A stretch of 64,000 nt of DNA from Aquimarina rhabdastrellae (GCA_947387485.1 CANDNT010000006.1:1-64000); one strand, 5' to 3'. Shown: positions 27,184-35,574, counted from the stretch's first letter. Notes: generated by a model from the sequence alone, not told the origin. Numbers and translations: made by a program.

Positions 27184-27666
27184 ATGATACAAGTTTCGAA
27201 AATAATGTTTTCAAATATTATCCTTTTTTGCTTATTAGGGTGTGCCAATAAGAAAGAAGAAATTAAAAATGAGGAAAAGCAGAAACAGATAGTATTTAAG
27301 CAACCCAATCAAAAAGATTGTAATCAAGACTTTGAAATGTTTTTTGAGAAATTTTCTAGAGATAGTCTTTTTCAAAAAGACAGAGTTAACTATCCTATAG
27401 ACTATTCTTTTTATGAAGATGTAACGAGTGAAGAGACTACTATTGAAATTATAAGAAAACCTTCAGAGTTTGATTATATAAATTTCAAAGATGACCTAGA
27501 AGCAAAAAATAAGGAATATGATAGGTTTTCTGTAGTTAAAGAAAAAAAATCTGACTTGTTTTTATATAAAAGAATAGGAATTGATAATGGAATAAGAGAA
27601 ACATATTCTTTTATGAAAATAAGAGGTTGTTGGTTTTTAGTATCAATTTTAGATGAATCAACATAA
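27184..27666 (+). CDS. DUF4348-like lipoprotein
   Basis: The 160-aa protein has a lipobox in LFCLLGCANKK (Cys near 20). The ATG codon of M8 (MFSNIILF) may be the true start. The mature part begins with a charged linker, then FEMFFEKFSRDSLFQKDRVNYPI and a late GCWFLVSI, which matches the layout of Bacteroidetes DUF4348 proteins. Function unknown. It is 31 bases after the preceding lipoprotein gene, so the two may be cotranscribed, and a terminator follows at 27775. Confidence 0.68.
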   Translation: MIQVSKIMFSNIILFCLLGCANKKEEIKNEEKQKQIVFKQPNQKDCNQDFEMFFEKFSRDSLFQKDRVNYPIDYSFYEDVTSEETTIEIIRKPSEFDYINFKDDLEAKNKEYDRFSVVKEKKSDLFLYKRIGIDNGIRETYSFMKIRGCWFLVSILDEST

Positions 27667-27994
27667 TTTGTGATTTAATAAATTGTGGCATTTGATTAAA
27701 AAAGTGTAACACGATTTTATTCTAATATAGAAAAGGAATGATCAATAGTATTCAGATTAAAGAGATCAATTGCTAGATGAATATAGATTCATCTTTTTTT
27801 ATAATACAATTGCTATCATCAAGAGTACTATTATATAATTGATGATTCAACTTATAAATCCTAAAAATATACCCGTAATTCCGGAATATAGACTATAACT
27901 GATTCAAAAATAGCAGCTATGGTATGTGCTTTGTATTAGCGAAAGGAAAGTATAAACTACTTTTTTAATACATGTTTAATAAAAACTTTATGTT
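27667..27994 (+). other. 328-base gap before the second exbD pair
   Basis: The gap contains the terminator at 27775-27800 and no coding stretch of note. The remaining part up to 27994 must supply any promoter for the exbD copy, but I see no clear TAnnTTTG with a matching TTG. Confidence 0.5.
27775..27800 (+). terminator. Terminator at the distal end of the RHS island
   Basis: A perfect eight-base stem AGATGAAT/ATTCATCT around ATAG is followed by seven Ts. It lies 108 bases after the DUF4348-like gene and closes the island transcripts before the exbD copy. Confidence 0.88.
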
Positions 27995-28600
27995 ATGCGA
28001 ACAAACAAAGCACCCGAAATTAATGCAGGATCAATGGCTGATATTGCATTTTTATTACTCATCTTTTTTTTGGTAACAACAACCCTCGAAGCTGATAGTG
28101 GTATTAGTAGAAAGCTACCTCCACTTCTTGACGAAACTCCTAATATCACTATTAAAGACAAAAACATTTTTGTAGTAGATATAAATAAAAATGATGAGTT
28201 ACTAGTAGAAGAACAACCTATGCTGTTTGAAGATCTTAAGGCAGCTGCAGTAGCTTTTCTTGATAACGGAGGAGGGCAAGGTGAAGAAACCTGTGCCTAT
28301 TGCCAAGGTGAAGGTTTGATACAATCTTCAGACAATCCTCAAAAGGCCATTATTTCCCTGCGTAATGATAGAGAAACTTCTTATGAGATGTATATCGCTG
28401 TGCAAAATGAATTAATGGCTGCGTATACTACATTACGCAATCGAGAAGCGATGAGATTATATAAGCTGACTTTTGAAGAAATGGAAAGAAAGCTAAAAGA
28501 TGTTAATGATATGGATGATAAGATCAAACTTAAAGAACATATTAAAAAGATTAAAGCATTGTTTCCAGAGAAATTATCTGAAGCCGAGACACGTAAATAA
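27995..28600 (+). CDS. exbD: ExbD/TolR paralogue, second copy of exbD1
   Basis: The 201-aa protein is a close paralogue of the exbD1 product at 13779. It has the same helix GSMADIAFLLLIFFLVTTT with D16, the same paired cysteine motif (CAYCQG), and the same C-terminus (LFPEKLSEAE). It has its own scattered substitutions, so the duplication is not recent. There is no exbB or membrane-protein gene beside it; only the exbD pair is duplicated. It appears intact and could exchange with the first copy in the motor complex. It adjoins the frameshifted exbD2 copy and then porT. Confidence 0.9.
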   Translation: MRTNKAPEINAGSMADIAFLLLIFFLVTTTLEADSGISRKLPPLLDETPNITIKDKNIFVVDINKNDELLVEEQPMLFEDLKAAAVAFLDNGGGQGEETCAYCQGEGLIQSSDNPQKAIISLRNDRETSYEMYIAVQNELMAAYTTLRNREAMRLYKLTFEEMERKLKDVNDMDDKIKLKEHIKKIKALFPEKLSEAETRK

Positions 28601-28624
28601 TTCAATAATCAAAACAACATAGTT

Positions 28625-29103
28625 ATGTCAAAATTTAAAAATAGAAAAACCAAAGAGTTACCTGCAATTTCTACAGCCTCACTACCCGATATCGTATTTA
28701 TGTTATTATTCTTTTTTATGGTTGCTACAGTAATGCGCAAAAATACCTTGATGATTGCTAATGAACTGCCTATTGCAAATCAAGTCGAAAAACTAGATAA
28801 AAAAATAGAGTAATGTATATCTATGCTGGAAAACCAAGTACGAGATATAAGCAATATGGTAATGAAGCAAGAATACAGCTCAATGATAAATTTGCCAATG
28901 TAGACGAAGTTAAAGCTTTTGTTTTGGAAGAAAGAGCAAACAAACCAGAAGAATTACATCCATTTTTGATTACAGCATTAAAAGTTGATGGAAAGACCAA
29001 TATGGGATTAGTAGGTGATATCAAAAAAGAATTAAGAGAAGTCAATGCTTTAAAAATTAATTACACGACTCGTACTGGAGAAGTAGAACAAAACTTTCAA
29101 TAA
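28625..29103 (+). pseudogene. exbD: Second copy of exbD2, interrupted by a -1 frame change at an A7 run
   Basis: The first part (28625-28813, 62 aa) matches exbD2 residues 1-60, including the membrane helix and D22, and stops at TAA. The second part (28813-29103, 96 aa) restarts at ATG overlapping that stop (TAATG) and matches exbD2 from MYIYAGKP to the end. Shifting back one base at A7 (28799-28805), or one extra A, restores LDKKNRVMYIYAGKP in line with LDKKDLVMYIYAGKP. It may be a pseudogene, a slippage-controlled gene, a translationally coupled split gene, or a homopolymer sequencing error. Both halves retain good coding character, which favours recent or apparent damage. Confidence 0.85.
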
Positions 29104-29149
29104 ACGCTTTATGATAATAATCTTATACAAAGGAGAGTTCTCTATAAAG

Positions 29150-29174
29150 AATCCTGTTTAACGCAGGATTTTTT
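29150..29174 (+). terminator. Terminator after the exbD copy
   Basis: AATCCTG and CAGGATT form a seven-base stem followed by a T-run. It lies 46 bases after the exbD copy and 38 before the porT-like start. Confidence 0.85.
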
Positions 29175-29211
29175 GTAGTTTTAACCTATAATTATTGATA
29201 AAGCTTATAAG

Positions 29212-29910
29212 GTGCGAATACTCATTGCTATTTACTTTTTAATATTACCGCTAATTTCTTGGAGTCAAGAAAAGGAAGTTAAACCTCATCAGACTTTAGA
29301 TTCATTATATCGCGAAGATCAATTTTATGCAGGGTTTACATTTAATCTCTTATTTAATATGCCTACAGATGTATCTCAATCTGGTTTTTCTGGAGGAATG
29401 CATCTAGGATATACTAGAGACATGCCTATCAATAAAAAGAGAAATATGGCAATAGGTTTAGGTGTAGGATATTCTGGAAATACCTATGGGCAAAACCTTT
29501 TTATAGGAGAAGAAGAAGGGAATGAGCAAAGTATTTTTTCGAGTTTAAAAGATGTAGAATTTAGTACCAATAGATTTACTACACATCTTGTAGAAGCTCC
29601 ACTAGAATTTAGATGGAGAACATCAAGATCATCAAGTCATAAGTTTTATAGAATATATACCGGATTTAGATTTGGATATTTATTTGCGTTTAAATCCAAT
29701 TTTGAACAACCTAATAATACCGTTAGACAAACTAAGATAGACGAGTTAAATCGCTTTAGATTTGGTACTACCTTTACTTTTGGATGGAATACCTTTAACT
29801 TTCATTTTTACTATAGTTTAAATCCGCTCTTTAATAATGACGCCATGATAGATGGTGAAACAGTAGGTTTAAACACTTGTAAAATAGGATTAATGTTTTA
29901 TATCCTATAA
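29212..29910 (+). CDS. porT: PorT-like outer-membrane beta-barrel protein
   Basis: The 232-aa protein starts at GTG with a signal peptide (about 1-18, ending SWSQ). Alternating beta-strands of an 8-stranded barrel follow (QFYAGFTFNLLFNMP, GGMHLGYTRDM, AIGLGVGYSGNTYGQN), ending in a strand with terminal hydrophobic residues LMFYIL. Sequence and position between exbD and rpoN genes match porT/sprT of Flavobacteria, an accessory outer-membrane component of T9SS. Its 3' end overlaps the convergent PAP2-like gene by 6 bases. It likely supports export of proteins such as the adhesin at 154-5130. Confidence 0.82.
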   Translation: MRILIAIYFLILPLISWSQEKEVKPHQTLDSLYREDQFYAGFTFNLLFNMPTDVSQSGFSGGMHLGYTRDMPINKKRNMAIGLGVGYSGNTYGQNLFIGEEEGNEQSIFSSLKDVEFSTNRFTTHLVEAPLEFRWRTSRSSSHKFYRIYTGFRFGYLFAFKSNFEQPNNTVRQTKIDELNRFRFGTTFTFGWNTFNFHFYYSLNPLFNNDAMIDGETVGLNTCKIGLMFYIL

Positions 29911-30510
29911 CCAGAAATTAAGTAAGGTGAGTTGTGGTATGATACCTAATAATAACCCTAAGATTAATTCTAAATTTGTATGGGCTTTGTCGTGTAATCT
30001 AGACGTAGCTACCATTCCGTTTGCTACCATCTGAAAAGCAATTAATAGTGTAAGGTTAATATTGAAATGAATACTCAAAGCAATAGTAAACATTGTAATA
30101 GCACCTGTACCTAGCATATGCAAACTAGGCTTGATATTAAATAGCGTGATAAACACAGCGCTTAAAGATGAAATTAAAGCTCCTAAGAAGAAATAATACA
30201 ATTCTGGATAATCATATAGATTGACTACTAGTTTTGTTACAAAAAGTAATAATAAGCTTTGTAATAACAAAGGAATCTTACGTTCATTAGGTGTTTTAAG
30301 ATGAATAGAAGATACAAATCCCAAATTTTTAAGTAAAAAATAAAGAATAATAGGAATGATCACAGTAATGATAAACAGTCCTAATATTTTTGTTTGTATA
30401 ATGGTTTCTGGTGTAAACCTAGGCGAAATCATAAAATACATAATAACCCCAACTATAGGCATTAAGATGGGGTGAAAAATATAGGAAAAGCTCTTTAATA
30501 CAATGTTCAT
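29905..30510 (-). CDS. PAP2-superfamily-like membrane protein
   Basis: The 201-aa protein has about six transmembrane segments. PSLHMLG and SRLHDKAHTNLE correspond to the PSGH and SR-x5-H-x3-D motifs of PAP2 phosphatases, with E in place of the last D, and ERKIPLL is a degenerate first motif. It may dephosphorylate a membrane lipid such as undecaprenyl pyrophosphate or phosphatidate, but the altered motifs leave this open. Its ATG overlaps the rpoN stop by one base, so it is translated with rpoN. Confidence 0.65.
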   Translation of the reverse strand: MNIVLKSFSYIFHPILMPIVGVIMYFMISPRFTPETIIQTKILGLFIITVIIPIILYFLLKNLGFVSSIHLKTPNERKIPLLLQSLLLLFVTKLVVNLYDYPELYYFFLGALISSLSAVFITLFNIKPSLHMLGTGAITMFTIALSIHFNINLTLLIAFQMVANGMVATSRLHDKAHTNLELILGLLLGIIPQLTLLNFWL

Positions 30511-31967
30511 TATATTTTCTTTCTCAAACGAGCTACTGGTATATCCAATTGTTCTCTGTATTTTGCTACAGTTCTACGAGCGATAGGATACCCTTTTTCT
30601 TTTAATATAGCAGCTAACTTTTCGTCGGTTAATGGTTTTCTTTTATCTTCTTCACTTATGGTAATCTCTAGGATCTTTTTAATTTCTCTAGTAGAAACTT
30701 CTTCACCTTGATCATTAGTCATAGACTCAGAAAAGAAATTCTTTATCAGTTTAGTACCATAAGGTGTATCTACGTATTTACTATTAGCAACACGAGATAC
30801 CGTACTTACATCCATACCTATTTCATCTGCGATATCTTTAAGAATCATAGGCTTTAAATTACGTTCATCACCACTTAAAAAATATTCTTTTTGGTAGTGC
30901 ATGATAGCACTCATCGTGAGAAATAAGGTTTGTTGTCGTTGTTTAACAGCCTCTATAAACCATTTTGCAGCATCAAGTTTTTGCTTGATAAATAAAACGG
31001 CATCTTTTTGAGATTTTGATTTTTCTTTACTCTCTTTATATCCTTGCAACATATTGTTGTACTCTCTAGAGACGTGTAGTTCTGGAGCATTACGGCCATT
31101 AAGTGTAAGTTCTAATTCGCTATCAATAATTTTGATAGAAAAATCAGGAACTACGTGTTCTATAATGCGATTACTACCAGCATACGCTCCACCAGGTTTA
31201 GGATTGAGGTGTTCAATTTCTGAAATAGCTTCTTTTAGTTCCTCTTCGGTAATGTCAAACTTACTTAATAACTTATCATAATGTTTTTTAGTAAAATGAT
31301 CAAAAGCGTTTTCTAAAATTCCAATAGCTAACTTTATAGGAATGGTTAATTCTTTTCGCTTAAGCTGTATTAATAAGCACTCTTGTAAATTGCGAGCTCC
31401 CACACCTGCAGGATCTAATTGCTGAACAATTTTAAGTATCTCTTCAATTTTATTTTCCTCAGTATAGATGTTTTGAGTAAATGCCAAATCGTCCATAATG
31501 TCAGGAAGAGATCTGCGTATATAACCACTTTCGTCTACACTACCTACAAGAAAAGTAGCAATTTCAAATTCAGTATCATCAAGACGATAGGTGTTAAGCT
31601 GAGATTTTAAATATTGATTAAATGAAGTTCCTGAAGCATAAGGTACACTTTTCTCTTCATCATCTACACTATAATTATTTGAGTTTAATCTATAACTTGG
31701 GATTTCGTCATCACTTAAATATTCATCAACATTGATTTCGGTTTCGATAACCTCTGTACCATAATCATCTTCTGCACCATCATTGCTAAAAGTGTCTTCT
31801 AAGTCATTAACACTTTCTTTACCACTATCCAAAGCTGGATTTTCTTCCATTTCTTGCTTGAGTCGTTGTTCAAATGCTTGCGTAGGCAATTGAATCAATT
31901 TCATCAATTGAATCTGTTGGGGAGATAGCTTTTGTGATAACTTTAAGTTTAATTGTTGCTTTAACAT
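30510..31967 (-). CDS. rpoN: RNA polymerase sigma-54 factor
   Basis: The 485-aa protein has region I (LKQQLNLKLSQKLSPQQIQLM, Gln-rich), an acidic region II with NDLEDTFSNDGAEDD, a core-binding domain, and the C-terminal RpoN box ARRTVAKYREQLDIP. Length and order are standard. Sigma-54 promoters need an AAA+ enhancer-binding activator; none is visible in this window. The gene is upstream of the PAP2-like gene. In many Flavobacteria asnS is close to rpoN; here asnS is 20 kb away. Confidence 0.97.
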   Translation of the reverse strand: MLKQQLNLKLSQKLSPQQIQLMKLIQLPTQAFEQRLKQEMEENPALDSGKESVNDLEDTFSNDGAEDDYGTEVIETEINVDEYLSDDEIPSYRLNSNNYSVDDEEKSVPYASGTSFNQYLKSQLNTYRLDDTEFEIATFLVGSVDESGYIRRSLPDIMDDLAFTQNIYTEENKIEEILKIVQQLDPAGVGARNLQECLLIQLKRKELTIPIKLAIGILENAFDHFTKKHYDKLLSKFDITEEELKEAISEIEHLNPKPGGAYAGSNRIIEHVVPDFSIKIIDSELELTLNGRNAPELHVSREYNNMLQGYKESKEKSKSQKDAVLFIKQKLDAAKWFIEAVKQRQQTLFLTMSAIMHYQKEYFLSGDERNLKPMILKDIADEIGMDVSTVSRVANSKYVDTPYGTKLIKNFFSESMTNDQGEEVSTREIKKILEITISEEDKRKPLTDEKLAAILKEKGYPIARRTVAKYREQLDIPVARLRKKI

Positions 31968-31991
31968 AGAATATATAAGTCCTTACATTCA

Positions 31992-31999
31992 CAAAAATA
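31992..31999 (-). promoter_or_regulatory. -7 element of rpoN promoter
   Basis: The minus strand reads TATTTTTG, a match to TAnnTTTG, 25 bases before the rpoN ATG. No TTG is seen at the expected upstream distance, so it is only a partial match. Confidence 0.4.
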
Positions 32000-32188
32000 A
32001 GTAAAAACCGTTCATCTATGAATGTTTTGGTTGGTTTTGATTAGTATAATACGCTTGCTTAAATAGTATAAGAGCAGTACTAGTATAACAATAAATGCAC
32101 CAAAATTATTTTAACCTGACAATAAAATTAAAAAATAAAAATAGACTTTTTTGTATAATGTTGTTTTGTAGTTGTTTATGTTTTTTTG

Positions 32189-32827
32189 TCAAGGAATAAA
32201 AATTTTATTTTTTATGGCATAAACAACTAAACCTGTCCGATTCCTTATATTAAGCTTTTCAAAAAGGACATCTCTATAGCCTTCAATAGTTTTTGGGCTT
32301 AGGCACATTTCGCTAGCAATTTCTTTATATGTTTTTTCTGTACAAGCATGTTTTATAAATTCAATTTCACGCTCTTTGAGATGAACAGATGATTTGTGAG
32401 AAGCATTTAAAGAACCCAATAATAAATTGGTAACATCTTTTGTATGATAAAATCCAGTTTCTTGTACTTCGATAAGTGCATTTTCGAGTATACTTTTTTC
32501 TGTATCTTTTAATAAATAACCTTTTGCTCCTGCTTTTAACATCTTGAGTATGGTTTTGTCGTCTTCTTCTACAGAGAGTGCCAATACATTAACTTGAGGG
32601 TAATGTTCTTTAAGATAAAGTGTAGTTTCAATACCGTTCATGATAGGCATATTGATATCCATAAGAACAATATCTGGAATGTTTTTTGGATTTTTGAATT
32701 TGGTTAATAATTCTTGTCCGTTTTTACATAGATAAAGCACTTTAAATTTGGCAAAACCAGCTACAAGCCCACCTATAGCTTGAGATAATAAAACATGATC
32801 TTCGACAATAACAACAGAATATTTCAC
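32189..32827 (-). CDS. NarL/LuxR-family response regulator
   Basis: The 212-aa protein has a receiver domain with acidic pocket E9-D10, phosphoacceptor D57 (IVLMDINMP) and the conserved lysine in YLLKD. A C-terminal LuxR HTH follows (KEREIEFIK, TYKEIASEMCLSPKTIEGYRD). The start is GTG. It lies 60 bases after the histidine kinase gene, which is its likely partner. Target promoters are unknown. Confidence 0.93.
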   Translation of the reverse strand: MKYSVVIVEDHVLLSQAIGGLVAGFAKFKVLYLCKNGQELLTKFKNPKNIPDIVLMDINMPIMNGIETTLYLKEHYPQVNVLALSVEEDDKTILKMLKAGAKGYLLKDTEKSILENALIEVQETGFYHTKDVTNLLLGSLNASHKSSVHLKEREIEFIKHACTEKTYKEIASEMCLSPKTIEGYRDVLFEKLNIRNRTGLVVYAIKNKIFIP

Positions 32828-32887
32828 AGTTTTGAGTTTTTAAGAGGAGTTTTGATATAATCTTTATTAAGATAAAGCATTTTGAAC

Positions 32888-33670
32888 TTATGAGGGAAGA
32901 GGTTCTTTTTCTTTTATATAAAAATAGGTTAAAGTAATTGTAGTACCATAATCTTCTTTAGAAAATAAATCAACTTCGGCATTAATTAATTTGGCTCTGC
33001 TTTTCATGTTAGTAAGACCTATACCAGAATGTAAATGATGCTCACCAATGGTAAAACCTATTCCGTTATCACGAGCATGTATGACTAATTTATCCTCTTG
33101 ATAATCTAGAGAAACATGGAGTTGAGAAGCTTTAGAATGTTTTATAGTATTGCTGAAAAATTCTTGCAAGATTCTAAAAATGATAATCTCTACTTTTTTA
33201 TCTATATCATAGAGATCATCTGTTGTAGATAGACTAGCTTCTATAAATTGTAAGCGGTTAAAACGTTCAACTTCTAATTGAATAGCTTCTATTAGACTTA
33301 AGTTTTTTATAGCATCTGGATTGATAAGTTTTGACAAAGCTCTTAATTCTGTAAGGCTTTTGCTTAAGGTATCTATAGCATCGGGCAACTTACTAGGATC
33401 ATCTTGTGCTATATTGGCTTGAATTTTTGCTAAAGTTAATAGTTGGCCAATGTTGTCATGGAGTTCCCAACTAATATTACGTAGCGTTTCTTCTCTAATT
33501 TCTATTTGAGTTTCGGCAATTTCTTGTTCATATTTTTTTTTGGCTTCACGTTGTTTATATAACAACTCATTTTTTCTTTTTTGAAAGATCACAAAAAGAG
33601 AAATGACCATAATAATGATGATCACAAGTACAATACTTGCTATTAATAAAGCTATCTCTTGTCGCTGCAT
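32888..33670 (-). CDS. NarX-type (HisKA_3) sensor histidine kinase
   Basis: From ATG 33670 the protein has 260 aa. It has one transmembrane helix (about 5-30), a coiled-coil linker, the HisKA_3 dimerisation box ISWELHDNIGQLL with phosphorylated His near residue 71, and an HATPase domain with DNGIGF and SGIGLTNMKSRA. There is no extracellular sensor domain, so sensing probably comes from the polytopic membrane protein encoded just upstream. A longer TTG-initiated reading from 33691 is less likely. Its 5' end overlaps the upstream gene by 19 bases. Confidence 0.9.
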   Translation of the reverse strand: MQRQEIALLIASIVLVIIIIMVISLFVIFQKRKNELLYKQREAKKKYEQEIAETQIEIREETLRNISWELHDNIGQLLTLAKIQANIAQDDPSKLPDAIDTLSKSLTELRALSKLINPDAIKNLSLIEAIQLEVERFNRLQFIEASLSTTDDLYDIDKKVEIIIFRILQEFFSNTIKHSKASQLHVSLDYQEDKLVIHARDNGIGFTIGEHHLHSGIGLTNMKSRAKLINAEVDLFSKEDYGTTITLTYFYIKEKEPLPS

Positions 33671-34308
33671 ATAAAACCAATAATAAAACAAGTATACATT
33701 GTAATACCCAGTATTAAATTTACTAAAATTAATATAGTTGCATCAGTTAAATACTCGTAATAATTACGAAGAATTCTAAAAGGAATATTTCCTACATAAT
33801 AAATAAGCAAACCTACACTGATCCAAAAGAGTAGGTTTTTTTTAACATGCAGTACTTTTTCAGAGTTTAAAACCTCTTGAAAATAGAGTAGAATAGTAGT
33901 GACAACTCCTACTGCGGCTATGATATAGGGGATTCTTTGAAAAGCCAGTAAATAATTTTCAAAAAAACCATTGATGATCAAAGAACCCCAATAGAGTAAA
34001 CAACATGCAAGAGCTATTTTTTTATTAGTATTATTTTTTAGATGATTTTTATATAAAAAATAGATGTAAGTAAAATTGATAAGATTGTAGATATTGTTGA
34101 GTATAGCCGTATTCATATCAGAAGTTAACCTAAGATAAAGACCAATAAATTCATTAGCTACAATATACCACAGGATATAGACATAATACTTTAACACAGG
34201 TACATCTTTATATTTATGATAATAAAAAGTACCTGCGATGGCTGTCAATACTTCAAAACCAACACCTATTTTTATACAGAAAGTTAAAAAATCATTACTT
34301 AAATTCAT
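33652..34308 (-). CDS. Polytopic membrane protein of the kinase operon, possible sensor
   Basis: The 218-aa protein has about seven hydrophobic segments spread over its full length (for example YYVYILWYIVANEFIGLYL and LVNLILGITMYTCFIIGFI). No enzyme motif is visible. Overlap with the downstream kinase gene, which lacks its own sensor domain, suggests it is the membrane sensor or input partner of that kinase. It could equally be a transporter-like protein. It lies 5 bases after the preceding small gene. Confidence 0.75.
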   Translation of the reverse strand: MNLSNDFLTFCIKIGVGFEVLTAIAGTFYYHKYKDVPVLKYYVYILWYIVANEFIGLYLRLTSDMNTAILNNIYNLINFTYIYFLYKNHLKNNTNKKIALACCLLYWGSLIINGFFENYLLAFQRIPYIIAAVGVVTTILLYFQEVLNSEKVLHVKKNLLFWISVGLLIYYVGNIPFRILRNYYEYLTDATILILVNLILGITMYTCFIIGFICSDKR

Positions 34309-34313
34309 AATAC

Positions 34314-34886
34314 TTAGTGATTCCCTTTTGGCGGAGACCCAGTGAACTCATTTGCGATTAAACTATTTTGATCTGAATTGTCTGAATCATTTTGACGTTG
34401 ATTTTTTGCAAAAAAGACACGTTCTTTACTATTGGTTTGCTCAAGTACGTCTCTTAAAAGATTGATATTTAGATTTTCATCTAAAGTATATCCTAAATGT
34501 ACTCCTTTTTCTTCTACTGTAGGTGTAATAAATATAGTTTGTCTCTTTGAATATTCTTTTGAATCATTACGGACATAACCTTCACTATATTCTGCAAAGT
34601 AGATACGAATACCACTAGGTTCAACCTTGGCTTTTTTTGAAAGTTGTTTGATATATCCTAAATAATTATATAGATCATCTAGATCATAAAAAAGAGAGCG
34701 AGTAGGCTGAGATTCTTTGTCGTTATCACCTATTCCGTCATAATATTTATGTATAAGTTCGGCTCTATTAGTATAATTATGATACATCTCAACTGCTTGA
34801 TCAACCTTAATGATGTTTTTAGGTTTTTTATAATAATCGGGTTTTGGTTTACAAAATTTATGTAATAATTTACAAATAATACTCAT
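34314..34886 (-). CDS. Unknown soluble protein, first gene of the kinase operon
   Basis: From ATG 34886 (MSIICKLLHKFCKPKPDYY) the protein has 190 aa; the longer reading from 34913 needs TTG and overlaps the -7 element. It has no signal peptide or membrane helix. Recognisable segments are only AVEMYHNYTNRAELI, IRIYFAEYSEGY and RQTIFITPTVEEKG, none assigned to a family I know. The C-terminal 25 residues are polar and probably disordered. Cotranscription with a membrane protein, kinase and regulator suggests a signalling role. Confidence 0.7.
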   Translation of the reverse strand: MSIICKLLHKFCKPKPDYYKKPKNIIKVDQAVEMYHNYTNRAELIHKYYDGIGDNDKESQPTRSLFYDLDDLYNYLGYIKQLSKKAKVEPSGIRIYFAEYSEGYVRNDSKEYSKRQTIFITPTVEEKGVHLGYTLDENLNINLLRDVLEQTNSKERVFFAKNQRQNDSDNSDQNSLIANEFTGSPPKGNH

Positions 34887-34910
34887 CGTTTTGGATTTTA
34901 AAAGTCTACT

Positions 34911-34918
34911 CAAAAATA
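34911..34918 (-). promoter_or_regulatory. -7 element for the kinase operon
   Basis: TATTTTTG on the minus strand lies 25 bases before the revised ATG at 34886. This supports that start over the TTG at 34913. An upstream TTG is not evident at 17-23 bases. Confidence 0.45.
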
Positions 34919-35574
34919 CAATGAAGCATTAGGATTGAAAAGTGAGTTTTTTAAGTTTTTAATGTAAGTGCTTGCTTTTTAATGGTTTTGTTTTTCTTTT
35001 TAAGGTGTTTGTTGTTATAAGTTAGGGTTTTTGTCCCCCAATAAAAAAAGGGGGATTAACTGTTGTATAGTTAAGTAGAAAGGATTAAGATGATTGGAAA
35101 TGTTAATGTTTTCTTAAAATATGATTTTTAACAGTTTAAGTTGAAATGTGTCTAGAGTTTGATAAAAGTGCTAAATGAAATATAAAAACAGAACAAACTG
35201 TAAGCTACTAGTACGTTTTGAGATGTTTATGGGAATAACGTAAAATGAAATAAGTTATATAAAAATAAAAACAAGAAAGAAAAAACCTACATAAAATATG
35301 TTAAAGTGTTGTTTTTGAATAATAAAATATAGTATGTTTGGGAAGTATATTATGATGTGTTTATTATGAATGATTAAAAATGAGAAATTCGTAATTATAA
35401 CAAAAATATATTTCTACAAGTGATTATGGTAAGGGGAAACACCTAAATTACTATTTAAGAAATTAACTTCCTAGGTATAAAAATTCTCGATAATAATCGA
35501 GCAGGGTGGGGTATATAGTTACGAAAAGATCATTTTAGGCTATTAACTAACTTTTAATTATTAACGAATCAAAA
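34919..35574. other. Long intergenic region between kinase operon and DUF547 gene
   Basis: About 650 bases hold no gene. A TCCCCC...GGGGGA hairpin lies at 35034-35056 (loop ATAAAAAAA), an AGGGGAAACACCT near-palindrome near 35431-35445, and a TCGATAATAATCGA palindrome near 35488-35501. TAACTTTT at 35548-35555 could be a weak -7 element for the DUF547 gene. It may contain regulatory sites or a small RNA, but nothing decisive. Confidence 0.4.

Larger units (their letters stand above)
14950..27994. other. Putative RHS toxin island between two exbD pairs
   Basis: The 13-kb block holds two RHS genes, a candidate immunity gene, an XRE regulator with flanking repeats and several orphan small membrane or lipoprotein genes. 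It lies between exbD1-exbD2 (13779-14895) and a homologous exbD1-exbD2 pair (27995-29103) that adjoins porT. The flanking copies form direct repeats of about 1.1 kb. The RHS genes use many more C-ending codons than their neighbours, while 23.3-27.7 kb is extremely AT-rich, so the block is a composition mosaic. No integrase, transposase or att site is visible. Confidence 0.6.

Noticed and set aside
14950..27994. Transposon or integrative element
   Set aside because: No transposase, integrase, terminal inverted repeats or tRNA-flanking attachment site is visible at the island ends; the tRNA-Ser at 12198 is separated from it by the exb operon.
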